Source: Paenibacillus sp. JQZ6Y-1 (lineage in GTDB: Bacteria; Bacillota; Bacilli; Paenibacillales; Paenibacillaceae). From it: a stretch of DNA of 64,000 bases. The translations under genes and the position numbers were made by a program. Shown one piece after another: positions 42,280-50,960 of the stretch. How positions within the stretch are numbered: position 1 is the first letter of the stretch; every line of letters begins with the position of its first letter. The stretch lies in contig NZ_JBFDUZ010000001.1 in NCBI RefSeq assembly GCF_040719145.1, positions 2,294,001 to 2,358,000 of the forward strand, in the 5' to 3' direction. The notes under the pieces were generated by a model that ran no database searches, was not told where the DNA came from, and saw nothing but the letters and a program-made list of their open reading frames with translations.

Positions 42280-43311
42280 TCAGCTTTTGTTCACACCTGC
42301 GGACATATTGACGCTCTCCATAATTGTCTTCTGGGTAAATAGAAACAGCAGCAGTAGTGGTGCAATCGTAAATGCGCTTGCTGCCATAATTTGCGGCCAT
42401 TTCAGTCCATACGCTCCCCCTTCCACAAAGAAGCTGCGTAGTCCAGCAGATACGAGTTGCAGATCGGGGCTCTTCGTAATCAGCATCGGCCAGAAATAGT
42501 TATTATACTGCTCGATAAACGTAATCAGCATCATCACGGCAAAGGTCGGTTTTGCCAGCGGTACGATCATCGTCCACAAAATACGAAAGTGGGACGCACC
42601 ATCCAACTGCCCGGCTTCTACCAGTTCATGTGAAATCTGCATAAACGCTTGTCGAATCAGAAAAATCGAGAATACACTCACACAGTTGGACAGAATCAAT
42701 CCGCTGTAGCTGTCCAGCAAATGCAGCTTACTCAGCACCAGATAACTCGGTAAATACACCGCTGTGCTTGGGATCATATAGCCAAGCAGCACCATGCCGG
42801 TAAACAGCCCTTTTAACCGAAATTGCATATGAGTGAGCGCATACGACATCATCGCCGAATTGATCACCTGCAGTAGCGCAATCGACGCGCCAACGAACAT
42901 ACTATTGAACATATAGCGGGCAAATGGAGCCGCATGCCACGCATCCGTATAATTGCGCCAAATCATCTGCTCTGGCCAAAAGGTTGGTGGGAAGCGGAAG
43001 ATTTCGTCATTCGTCTTCAAGCCACTCATCACCATCCAGTAAAACGGAAACGCCATCGTCAATGCCACAACTGTGAGCAGCGCATAACGAACCCACGTAG
43101 AAAATGAGAATGCTGCACGCTTTTCACTCATCCGCTTGCGCTCCCTGCCGCTGTCTTGATCCGATGGAGCAGCATGATTGGTAAAAGAAGAAGAGCTGTT
43201 AGTAGATACCATATCCACTGTACTGACAGTCGGCTGTAGCAGCAGGTCGCGTTGTGGTGATGACCCGCTAGCATTGTGTTCGGTTTGGTAACGCTGTTTA
43301 GTCGTATTCAT
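42280..43311 (-). CDS. Carbohydrate ABC transporter permease (MalG/UgpE type) with polar N-terminal extension
   Basis: A 343-residue permease with six hydrophobic segments and the EAA loop ELVEAGQLDGASHFRILWTMIVPLAKP. The first ~60 residues are Ser/Thr/Gln-rich and unlike the family; the conserved part begins near KRAAFSFSTWVRYALLTVVALTMAFPFYWMV. ATG 43311 overlaps the upstream permease stop (ATGA) and has GGAGG 13 bases away. An internal ATG at 43131 with GGGAG upstream would give a family-length protein (283 residues). Both starts are possible. Confidence 0.9.
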   Translation of the reverse strand: MNTTKQRYQTEHNASGSSPQRDLLLQPTVSTVDMVSTNSSSSFTNHAAPSDQDSGRERKRMSEKRAAFSFSTWVRYALLTVVALTMAFPFYWMVMSGLKTNDEIFRFPPTFWPEQMIWRNYTDAWHAAPFARYMFNSMFVGASIALLQVINSAMMSYALTHMQFRLKGLFTGMVLLGYMIPSTAVYLPSYLVLSKLHLLDSYSGLILSNCVSVFSIFLIRQAFMQISHELVEAGQLDGASHFRILWTMIVPLAKPTFAVMMLITFIEQYNNYFWPMLITKSPDLQLVSAGLRSFFVEGGAYGLKWPQIMAASAFTIAPLLLLFLFTQKTIMESVNMSAGVNKS

Positions 43312-44180
43312 TGGTAATGCACCATCCTCCGTCCAAGCAAAAAGGATACTAGCGATAGCAGCACGCAGATCAGAATGATAATGACGGCTACTGCCGATGC
43401 CTGCCCTACGTCAAAGGCTTCAAAAGCCGCCTGATAATACATATACAGCAACGTCCGCGTCGATCCCGCTGGTCCTCCCTGCGTCATCACATTAATCTGG
43501 TCATACGCCTGCAAGGATTGAATAATTAGAATGACCGCTAAGAAAAAAGTCGTTGGCGAGATGAGCGGCAGTGTCAAATATCGAAACCGCGTCCATGCCC
43601 CCGCACCATCCATCGAGGCAGCTTCCAACAGATCGTTTGGCAAATTACGCAGTGCCACTAGATAAAAGATCATCGCCCACCCAATCGACTTCCACAGCGT
43701 CACGATCAGCACAGCAATGAGCGCCCAATGTGAATCCTGCAACCAGCCAATACCTGCAATGCCAAACCAGCTTAGTACATGGTTCGCATATCCAACATCC
43801 GGCTGAAAAATCCACGACCAGACAATCGAAACCGCTACCGTCGGCGTAACCCACGGCGAGAAGATCAGCGCCCGATAGATACCGGAACCGCGCAGCTTGC
43901 TGTTCATGAGTAGCGCCAGCAATAATCCGCCAATCATAATCGGTAGCACACTGCCCAGACCGAATAGCAGCGTCACCTTGAGCGCTTGGTAAAAGTCAGG
44001 ATTGCCAAGCAAGTAGCTGTAATTGCCCAAGCCGACAAATTCCTTGTCTGGGCTCATAAAGTCCCAATCCGTGAAGCTTAAATACAATATGTATCCGAGC
44101 GGACCTAGCCAGAAGATAAGCAATGGTATGACCGCTGGCATCGTAAACAGCAGTGCCTCGCCCTCCCGCATCCATTTCAA
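43308..44180 (-). CDS. Carbohydrate ABC transporter permease (MalF/UgpA type)
   Basis: A ~290-residue permease, first gene of the second importer. Six hydrophobic segments are visible, with IFWLGPLGYILYLSFTDWDFMSPDKEFVGLGNY early and the EAA loop NDLLEAASMDGAGAWTRFRYLTLPLISP. TTG 44180 is 7 bases after GGAGAG; TTG 44207 and GTG 44186 are alternatives. Upstream lies the palindrome GTACAA-N6-TTGTAC at 44261-44278 and the divergent GbsR-like gene. No ATPase gene is adjacent. Confidence 0.92.
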   Translation of the reverse strand: MKWMREGEALLFTMPAVIPLLIFWLGPLGYILYLSFTDWDFMSPDKEFVGLGNYSYLLGNPDFYQALKVTLLFGLGSVLPIMIGGLLLALLMNSKLRGSGIYRALIFSPWVTPTVAVSIVWSWIFQPDVGYANHVLSWFGIAGIGWLQDSHWALIAVLIVTLWKSIGWAMIFYLVALRNLPNDLLEAASMDGAGAWTRFRYLTLPLISPTTFFLAVILIIQSLQAYDQINVMTQGGPAGSTRTLLYMYYQAAFEAFDVGQASAVAVIIILICVLLSLVSFLLGRRMVHYQ

Positions 44181-44260
44181 TTTCACTCTCTCCACTCCCG
44201 TGTTCAAATTTCATTGAATCCTTTTGTCTTTGACAGCTTTCCACTTCGTTTTGATCTTCC

Positions 44261-44278
44261 GTACAAAAATTATTGTAC
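44261..44278. promoter_or_regulatory. Palindrome GTACAA-N6-TTGTAC between divergent importer and regulator genes
   Basis: A perfect 6-bp inverted repeat spaced by six A/T bases, ~80 bases from the permease start and ~150 from the regulator start. Its position makes it a candidate operator for the GbsR-like repressor. Confidence 0.5.
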
Positions 44279-44425
44279 ACTCCATTACACGACAATGAGT
44301 CAAAACAGTGTTAAACTATCGGTGAATATTGTAAAATGTATACTCAATTTCTGGCATATTCAGATCATATACGAGGTGTTATGGTGGAAAAGGAAAAAAA
44401 TGTACAGGATACGAAGGAAACGAAT

Positions 44426-44959
44426 ATGGCTCATTCATCCAAGCATCAACAGTTACGTGCGGAAATCATCGACTCTATTGCGCAGACGATGGATTTGTAC
44501 GGTGTGAATCATTCATTTGGCGAGCTGTACGGTATTATGTATTTTGAAGATCGACCGATGACGCTGGAAGAGATGAAGGATAGCATGAATATGAGCAAAA
44601 GCAATATGAGCTATGCCGTGCGCTCTCTCGTGCAGTCGCGCATGATTACCAAGCTGGACGACAAGCGCGATCGCCGCGATCAGTATCAAGCGGAAACCGA
44701 TTATTTTAAAACCTTTCAAAACTTCTTCGGTAGCCGGTTACAGCGTGAGATTGATGTGATGACCTCCAGTCTAGAGCAGGTCATTCCGCAATTATCGCAA
44801 CTGATTCTCGCTCACGATACATCTGCCGAAGAACGCGAAACCGGTCTGCGCGATCTACATAAGCTGCAACATGCACAGCAATATTATGAATGGTTACAGC
44901 ATTTTGTAGATCAATTGCAGGCTGGGGCGTACTTTCCATCGAAGCCTGAGCAGGAATAG
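44426..44959 (+). CDS. GbsR/MarR-family transcriptional regulator
   Basis: A ~177-residue winged-helix protein. ELYGIMYFEDRPMTLEEMKDSMNMSKSNMSYAVRSLVQSRMITKLDDKRDRRDQYQAETDYF is characteristic of the GbsR/OpcR family, repressors of glycine-betaine synthesis or choline and betaine uptake genes in Bacillus. Here it is divergent from a sugar-type importer, so it may sense another ligand. ATG 44426 has AAGGA 7 bases upstream; ATG 44381 is the alternative. The C-terminal half is helical and probably dimerises. Confidence 0.88.
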   Translation: MAHSSKHQQLRAEIIDSIAQTMDLYGVNHSFGELYGIMYFEDRPMTLEEMKDSMNMSKSNMSYAVRSLVQSRMITKLDDKRDRRDQYQAETDYFKTFQNFFGSRLQREIDVMTSSLEQVIPQLSQLILAHDTSAEERETGLRDLHKLQHAQQYYEWLQHFVDQLQAGAYFPSKPEQE

Positions 44960-45005
44960 TCCTGTCCAACCATTGACGAAACCAATATTTTGGCGGATGA
45001 TGGCT

Positions 45006-45044
45006 AAGGTGGCTTTTGTACCATTTTGTACCATACGCCACCTT
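45006..45044 (+). repeat. Inverted repeat enclosing a tandem decamer
   Basis: AAGGTGGC (45006-45013) and GCCACCTT (45037-45044) flank two exact copies of TTTTGTACCA (45014-45033). It lies ~30 bases upstream of the aldo/keto reductase start. Lacking a U-run, it is more likely an operator or leader hairpin than a terminator. Confidence 0.65.
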
Positions 45045-45076
45045 ATCTATCTACATATTAGGGAGTGTGAGTAGGA

Positions 45077-46051
45077 ATGAAATACCGTAATCTAGGAAAC
45101 ACTGGTTTGAAGGTTAGTGAAATCTCACTGGGCAGCTGGTTAACGTACGGCACAGCCGCTGAACAACAGGCAGCCGATCTGTGCATCCGCACCGCCTTTG
45201 AAGCAGGGATTAATTTTTTCGATACGGCAAACGCTTACAATCGTGGTGAAGGCGAAAAAGCAATTGGTGCGGCGCTGGCAAGCTATGAGCGCTCTAGCTA
45301 TGTACTAAGCACAAAGGTCTTTTTCCCTATGGGCGATGGACCCAATGATCGTGGTCTGTCACGCAAGCATATTATGGAGCAATGCGAAGCCAGTCTGAAG
45401 CGACTGGGTACGGATTATATTGATATTTATTTCTGTCACCGCTTTGATCAGGAGACACCAACCGAAGAAACACTGCGCGCACTCGACGATCTAACAGCAC
45501 AAGGGAAAATTCTGTATGCTGCGGTTAGTGAATGGTCAGCTACTCAGATTACCGAGGCTGCTGCAATCGGTGAGCGGTTGCGTCTGCGTCCACTCGCGGC
45601 GAATCAGCCAATCTACAATCTGTTTGAACGTTATATCGAGCAGGAAGTATTGCCAGTATCCCAGCAATATGGGCTTGGTCAAGTTGTCTTCTCCCCGCTG
45701 GCGCAAGGCGTATTGACTGGCAAATACAAGCCGGGGCAAGCACCAGCATCCGGTACGCGTGCAGCTGACGATTCGGTCAATCAGGTAATCCGCAGCTATT
45801 TCCGTGACGATGTGCTAAGTGTAGTCGCTGAGCTGAACGATCTAGCTGCAAGCATGGACGTCACCTTATCGCAATTGGCATTGGCTTGGGTACTGCGTCA
45901 ACCGGGCGTAAGCTCTGCGATTATCGGTGCGAGCAAGCCGCAGCAGATTCATGAAAATGTAGAAGCGGTAAATATAACATTGAACACCGAAACGCTAGAA
46001 CAGATCGACAGTATTATGGAGAAAATCAGCGATTTCGCACCGATGCGCTAA
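45077..46051 (+). CDS. Aldo/keto reductase
   Basis: A 324-residue NADPH-dependent oxidoreductase of the (alpha/beta)8 type. FFDTANAYNRGEGEKAIGAAL contains the catalytic Asp and Tyr, VLSTKVFFPMG the Lys, and DIYFCHRFDQ the His. VVFSPLAQGVLTGKYKPG and AIIGASKPQQIHENVEA bind cofactor. The sequence MKYRNLGNTGLKVSEISLGSWLTYG groups it with YghZ/potassium-channel-beta-like members. The ATG has AGGA just upstream. Confidence 0.93.
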   Translation: MKYRNLGNTGLKVSEISLGSWLTYGTAAEQQAADLCIRTAFEAGINFFDTANAYNRGEGEKAIGAALASYERSSYVLSTKVFFPMGDGPNDRGLSRKHIMEQCEASLKRLGTDYIDIYFCHRFDQETPTEETLRALDDLTAQGKILYAAVSEWSATQITEAAAIGERLRLRPLAANQPIYNLFERYIEQEVLPVSQQYGLGQVVFSPLAQGVLTGKYKPGQAPASGTRAADDSVNQVIRSYFRDDVLSVVAELNDLAASMDVTLSQLALAWVLRQPGVSSAIIGASKPQQIHENVEAVNITLNTETLEQIDSIMEKISDFAPMR

Positions 46052-46165
46052 CCGTTGTTGCAAAAACGGCGATGTGTGGATCAATGAAGGATGAATGTTC
46101 ATAGGTTGAGCATAAGAACTGTTGATAGCAGAAGGCTGCGATGTTACTAGCGGAAAGGAGATCCT

Positions 46166-46732
46166 ATGAAGAAGCTTGTCATTAATGGGGTTACCATTGA
46201 AGCAGTACAAGGAGACATTACGCGTGAACAGGTCGATGCTATCGTCAATGCTGCCAACTCTAGTCTACTGGGCGGAGGCGGTGTGGATGGAGCGATTCAT
46301 CGTGCAGGCGGTTCAGCGATTCTAGAGGATTGCTACCGCATCCGCGACCGTCAGGGCGGCTGTCCAACAGGCGAAGCGGTGATTACCACGGCGGGGCATA
46401 TGCCAGCAAAGCATGTCATTCATACCGTCGGTCCCGTATGGAACGGCGGCGATCAGCTAGAACCGGATTTGCTGCGTAATTGCTATGTCCACTCTCTACA
46501 GCTGGCGGATGAGCATCAATTGAAAAGTATTTCGTTTCCTAATATCAGTACAGGCATCTACGGCTATCCGAAGTCGGAAGCTGCGAAGATTGCCGTACAC
46601 GTTGTTCAGCAATATGCGGAAACTGGCAATGGCAGTGTGACGCATATCCGCTTCGTTTGCTTTGACAATGATAATCTGACGCTGATTGAACAGCAGCTGG
46701 ATGCATTGAGTCATGGCGCGAGAGAGGAATGA
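46166..46732 (+). CDS. Macro-domain ADP-ribose hydrolase (YmdB-like)
   Basis: A 188-residue single macro domain. VDAIVNAANSSLLGGGGVDGAIHRAGG and NISTGIYGYPKSEAAKIAVHVV are the ADP-ribose-binding loops. Family members deacetylate O-acetyl-ADP-ribose or remove ADP-ribose from proteins. AAAGGAGATCCT leads directly into ATG 46166. A terminator follows at 46826-46865. A functional link to the ADP-ribose genes at 61-64 kb is possible but they are 15 kb away. Confidence 0.93.
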   Translation: MKKLVINGVTIEAVQGDITREQVDAIVNAANSSLLGGGGVDGAIHRAGGSAILEDCYRIRDRQGGCPTGEAVITTAGHMPAKHVIHTVGPVWNGGDQLEPDLLRNCYVHSLQLADEHQLKSISFPNISTGIYGYPKSEAAKIAVHVVQQYAETGNGSVTHIRFVCFDNDNLTLIEQQLDALSHGAREE

Positions 46733-46825
46733 GTACTGCTCAATATGGATCAGAGCAGAAGCATGGAGAAGCATACGTATTCAGCTCTATGACCAGAGCA
46801 GCGACTACAAGCGAGTCTGAACATA

Positions 46826-46865
46826 AAAAAGGATGGCATCCTACTTATCGGATGCCATCCTTTTT
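46826..46865. terminator. Bidirectional rho-independent terminator
   Basis: AAAAAGGATGGCATCC pairs perfectly with GGATGCCATCCTTTTT around an 8-base loop. It serves both the macro-domain gene and the convergent galK. Confidence 0.93.
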
Positions 46866-46902
46866 GTTATATCTCATTTTCGTTATATGGAATGATACTC
46901 GC

Positions 46903-48201
46903 TTACCCTTCCAGCAGATCGTTCAGACAGAACGCGCCATGCTCACGCACACGTACACGGAAAATGGAAGTACCCAGCGTGTCCTTAATGGTCTGCTCAT
47001 AGGCAGCAGCATGTTCATTTGGCACTGCTGCCAGAATGACACCAGCGAATCCGCCGCCATGCAGACGACATGCGCCGTCACCGATACGTTGCAGGAATAC
47101 CTCAGTAATCGCCAGCGCTACCGCTACACTCTGATCATGATGATCCGAATCGCGATAGCAGTTTTGCAGCCATTTCCACGACGAGTTACCGGACGCGGTC
47201 AGCAGCTTCAGGAAACCCTCTACATCATCGCGACGTAGTGCATCCACCTGTTGATCTACACGCCCATTCTCCTCCAAGAAGTGCATCGCACGCAGAACTG
47301 CACGATCTCCCGCCTGCTCACGCAACGCTGGCAGATTCGCATATACCTGCTCCAACGTAATATCGCGGCATACCTCTGCGCCCAGCTGTTTGGCTACGGC
47401 GAACATTTCGTTTGGCACGCTTGCATAATCCTCCGTCAGATCGGCATGGTTTCCGCCTGTGCTGACGATCAGCAGTGAATAGCCTTTTTCATAAAAGTCA
47501 TACGGCACCGCTTCGATGACGGGTTGTTGTGGATCGGCAAAATCAATCGACACCAGTCCACCATACGCACAAGACATTTGATCCAGCAAGCCAGATGGCT
47601 TGTTCCAATAGCGATTTTCCGCATAACGCCCAATCTTCGATAATGCTACCGCATCCAATTGTCCTTCATTGTACAATGTGTTAAGAATAGCCCCGATCAG
47701 CATTTCAAAAGAAGCAGACGAGCTTAGACCGGATGCAGACAGCACATTCGTCGTGATATACGCATGGAATCCGCCTACTTTGTAACCCTGCTGCACAAAT
47801 CCGTCAACGATGCCTTTCACGAGCAAGATTGTAGCGTTTTCATTTTGACCAGAACTCAAATCATCTAGATTCACACGAAATTCGCCTTCATATCCCTCGG
47901 ATACAAATACGATCTCCTGCTGCTCGGTCGATGCCGCGGCTGCGATCGTATCCAGATGGATACTGCCTGCCAGTACTTTACCGTGGTTATGGTCGGTATG
48001 ATTGCCGCCAATCTCCACACGTCCTGATGCGCTGAACAGGTGAACCTGCTGCTCTCCAAAATGCTGTCCAAACTGCTCTAACAGCTGTTCGTAGCGCTTC
48101 GTCTGCTCCGAACGTTCCTCTTCCCCATATAATTTCACCAGCAAATCCTGTACCGGCTGCTGCTGTACATAATCTGCCGCTTTGGATGTCAAAATACTCA
48201 T
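46903..48201 (-). CDS. galK: Galactokinase
   Basis: A 432-residue GHMP kinase that phosphorylates galactose to galactose-1-phosphate. The galactokinase signature is VEIGGNHTDHNHGKVL, where the usual E-H-T-D is N-H-T-D. The ATP-binding loop is VLSASGLSSSASFEML, and CRLHGGGFAGVILAAVP is GHMP motif 3. Start ATG 48201 is 8 bases after GGGGG; ATG 48207 is very close to it. No galE or galT gene is adjacent. A near-consensus enzyme with an Asn in place of the usual Glu of the signature is unusual. Confidence 0.9.
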   Translation of the reverse strand: MSILTSKAADYVQQQPVQDLLVKLYGEEERSEQTKRYEQLLEQFGQHFGEQQVHLFSASGRVEIGGNHTDHNHGKVLAGSIHLDTIAAAASTEQQEIVFVSEGYEGEFRVNLDDLSSGQNENATILLVKGIVDGFVQQGYKVGGFHAYITTNVLSASGLSSSASFEMLIGAILNTLYNEGQLDAVALSKIGRYAENRYWNKPSGLLDQMSCAYGGLVSIDFADPQQPVIEAVPYDFYEKGYSLLIVSTGGNHADLTEDYASVPNEMFAVAKQLGAEVCRDITLEQVYANLPALREQAGDRAVLRAMHFLEENGRVDQQVDALRRDDVEGFLKLLTASGNSSWKWLQNCYRDSDHHDQSVAVALAITEVFLQRIGDGACRLHGGGFAGVILAAVPNEHAAAYEQTIKDTLGTSIFRVRVREHGAFCLNDLLEG

Positions 48202-48355
48202 CTTCATTTCCCCCTACCCGCGTGTATGTATACGCTTCAATAATTGCATTCACATCTTCTATCATAGCGCGACTTGCTTCATACGGAAAGGATAAAATAC
48301 GAATATTTACGGCAGGATTCTAACTGCTTGCCTATCACGCCACCATATCCTATAG

Positions 48356-48395
48356 CAAAAAAGCAGAAGCGCCTTGATGGCAGCTTCTGCTTTGT
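48356..48395 (-). terminator. Rho-independent terminator of the trehalose gene
   Basis: On the minus strand AAGCAGAAGC pairs with GCTTCTGCTT around a 12-base loop and is followed by TTTT. Confidence 0.88.
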
Positions 48396-48404
48396 TCATG
48401 CTTC

Positions 48405-50618
48405 TTATTTGCTTGCGTTGGTTTCCTTGCGGCTCAATTCGATGAAACGCTTGAGCAGCTGACGAATATTGCGGAACGATTTTAGGCGGTAGTTAGCATT
48501 GGTATTGCCTGCACCCACCTTGATCGAGAACGAATCCTTTGGCATTGCGGTGAACAGGTCTTCATCCGTATGATCATCACCGACACCGAAGATAAAGTCG
48601 TAATCTTTTCCTTGCAGCATCTGATGCGCACCGTGACCTTTGTTCATACGCGTATCCTTGATCTCCAGTACCTTGTTGCCTTCCAAAATACCAAGGCTCA
48701 TGGACTGGGTGATCGAAATGAGCGCTTCGCGCAATTCATTACGCTTCAGTTCTGCCATTTCTGGCTCACTTTGTCTATAATGCCATGCGAGCGAGTATTC
48801 TTTTTCCTCAATCAGAGAACCCGGTGTACGGTCAGTGTACATTTCGAGTACGTGACGCACCGATTCTTTCCAATCGTTGTCCACGCTCATCGTCATCTTC
48901 CAGTCGCCACCCGGTTCACGCAACCACAGACCATGAGAAGCGATAATGTACAGATTCAGATCGCCTAGCCAGTTCTGCATGACATCGCGGTCACGACCAG
49001 TAATAATAACGACTGTGTTGTTCGGATCTTCGCACAATTCAGTCAGAATGGTACGCAGCTCCTCATCCGGCTTCGCCTGATCTGGCGTTGGCTTGAAGCC
49101 AACCAGTGTGCCATCGTAATCAAGGAACAGCACGCGTTTTTGCGATTCATTGTATGCTTTTTCCACATTGGACGGCTCGGAACGAATATCGACCACGTCT
49201 TTCGTTTCGACTTGGGATTCCGCTGTAGCTTTGAGTGCTTCAAGGAATTCGTCCGCCCAGAATTTCACGTTATAACGCGAAATGCGGCGATGCAGCATTT
49301 TGTTGCGTTCAATTTTCTCGTGATCCGGCATATCCAGCGCGGTTTTGATACCAGCTGCAATCGCGCCGTAGTCGTTAGCATTGACGATTACTGCTTCGCC
49401 CAGTTCACTAGCAGCACCGGCGGTTTCACTCATAACCAGCATGCCTTTGTAATCGCTACGTGCAGCGATGTATTCTTTGGCAACGAGGTTCATACCGTCG
49501 CGCAGCGGCGTAACGAGCAGCACATCGCTGTTCCGGTAAAAGGCGATCAGGTCTTCCTGACTGAATGTACGGAAGAAGAACCAAACTGGCATCCAGCTCA
49601 ATGTACCAAATTCACCATTAACCGAGCTGACCAGACCTTCGATCTCATTTTTTAGCTCATCGTACGCTTCTACACCAACGCGAGATGGAGCGACGATGAG
49701 ATTGAGACGTACTTTTTCATGGTATTCTGGATATTTTTGCAGGAATTGACGGAACGCTTTGATACGCTCAGGCAACCCTTTCGTATAATCCAGACGGTCG
49801 ACGGAAATGATGTTTTGTACCGTTTTGGTGCTTTCGATAAAGTCGCGTGCCTCGTTGGACAGATTGTCTGTACCAGACGATTTGGCGAAGAAGTCGTAGT
49901 CAATGCCCATTGGGAATGCTTCGACTTGTACGGAATACGTTTCGTAATTGATTTTGTACAGGTTATGTTCTTTACCTAGCAGTCGACGTACACTGCTCAG
50001 GAAGTGACGCACGTAATCATAAGTATGGAAGCCGATTAGATTCGCACCGAGCAGACCGCGCAGAATCTCTTCACGCCAGATCAGCAGGCGATAGATTTCA
50101 AAGGAAGGAAACGGAATATGCAGGAAGAAGCCGATCTGCGTATCCGGGTATTTTTCACGAATCAATTGTGGCAGCAGCATCAGCTGATAGTCATGAATCC
50201 AGATCGTATCATTCGGCTCGATAATATCGTCAATCGAATCGAAGAACTTCTGGTTCACACGCTTGTATGCTTCCCACGTTTCTTCGTTATATTCAGTCAT
50301 ATTCGTAAAGTAGTGGAACAGCGGCCAGATCGTTTCGTTACAAAAGCCTTCATAATACTGTTCAATCTCATCGTCCGACAGGAAGATTGGCAAACAGTTG
50401 TATTCATCTTGAAGCTCCTGGTTGATCTGTTTCTGTTCGTCTTCATTCAGATTGTCGCTTGCAATACCCGGCCAGCCCGCCCAAACGGTGTCACCCTGCT
50501 CATGGTAGCTTTTCAAACCGGTAGCGAGACCACCGATACTTTTGCTGTATTGAAGTTCGGACTCGTTTTTTTTCACAGTCACAGGTAAACGGTTAGATAC
50601 AAAAATAATTTTACTCAT
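48405..50618 (-). CDS. Bifunctional trehalose-6-phosphate synthase/phosphatase (OtsA-OtsB fusion)
   Basis: A 737-residue fusion that makes trehalose from UDP-glucose and glucose-6-phosphate. Residues 1 to ~470 are a GT20 synthase: FVSNRLPVTV, KSIGGLATGL, WAGWPG, IWIHDYQLMLLPQLIRE, DRLDYTKGLPERI and LRDGMNLVAKEYIA. Residues ~490-737 are a HAD phosphatase: VLFLDYDGTLVGF, VVIITGRDRDVMQNWL and FGVGDDHTDEDLF. ATG 50618 follows GGAGAGGGG by 5 bases, and the ORF extension to 50735 lacks homology. One protein performing both steps channels the phosphorylated intermediate. It stands alone with its own terminator. Trehalose accumulation suggests osmotic or desiccation protection. Confidence 0.95.
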   Translation of the reverse strand: MSKIIFVSNRLPVTVKKNESELQYSKSIGGLATGLKSYHEQGDTVWAGWPGIASDNLNEDEQKQINQELQDEYNCLPIFLSDDEIEQYYEGFCNETIWPLFHYFTNMTEYNEETWEAYKRVNQKFFDSIDDIIEPNDTIWIHDYQLMLLPQLIREKYPDTQIGFFLHIPFPSFEIYRLLIWREEILRGLLGANLIGFHTYDYVRHFLSSVRRLLGKEHNLYKINYETYSVQVEAFPMGIDYDFFAKSSGTDNLSNEARDFIESTKTVQNIISVDRLDYTKGLPERIKAFRQFLQKYPEYHEKVRLNLIVAPSRVGVEAYDELKNEIEGLVSSVNGEFGTLSWMPVWFFFRTFSQEDLIAFYRNSDVLLVTPLRDGMNLVAKEYIAARSDYKGMLVMSETAGAASELGEAVIVNANDYGAIAAGIKTALDMPDHEKIERNKMLHRRISRYNVKFWADEFLEALKATAESQVETKDVVDIRSEPSNVEKAYNESQKRVLFLDYDGTLVGFKPTPDQAKPDEELRTILTELCEDPNNTVVIITGRDRDVMQNWLGDLNLYIIASHGLWLREPGGDWKMTMSVDNDWKESVRHVLEMYTDRTPGSLIEEKEYSLAWHYRQSEPEMAELKRNELREALISITQSMSLGILEGNKVLEIKDTRMNKGHGAHQMLQGKDYDFIFGVGDDHTDEDLFTAMPKDSFSIKVGAGNTNANYRLKSFRNIRQLLKRFIELSRKETNASK

Positions 50619-50960
50619 TGAATCCCCTCTCCTAATCAACAAAGTATAAATCGCATGTGTATGAGAACATGAATGAAACATGCTGCAAATCAGCTTGATT
50701 TTAAATAACCGATGCGCTGATGGGTCATACGGCAATTACCCTTTTTTTTGGATTTCGACACATTTACTGTGTAGTAACCTTGCTGTATATACAACAGGAA
50801 TCCTTTCATAGCAAGGGATTTCATCTTAGTTAACGACCAGGCAAATATGAATTTTGAGAGGGTATGGTGCTGATGTTTTGACTATGAAAATTTGAGAATA
50901 GGAATGAATCATTTCATAAGAGTTCCATATAAAAGCATAGATTTACTAGATGTATAGCAT
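50619..50960. other. Intergenic region upstream of the trehalose gene
   Basis: Contains A- and T-runs, a TATACT box at ~50640-50650 on the minus strand without a clear -35, and no visible gene. Two minus-strand genes flank it. A stress-sigma promoter was looked for (GTTT-N13-15-GGGTAT) and not found. Confidence 0.4.

Noticed and set aside
46729-47238. 169-codon plus-strand ORF after the macro-domain gene
   Set aside because: Crosses the bidirectional terminator and runs antisense to galK.
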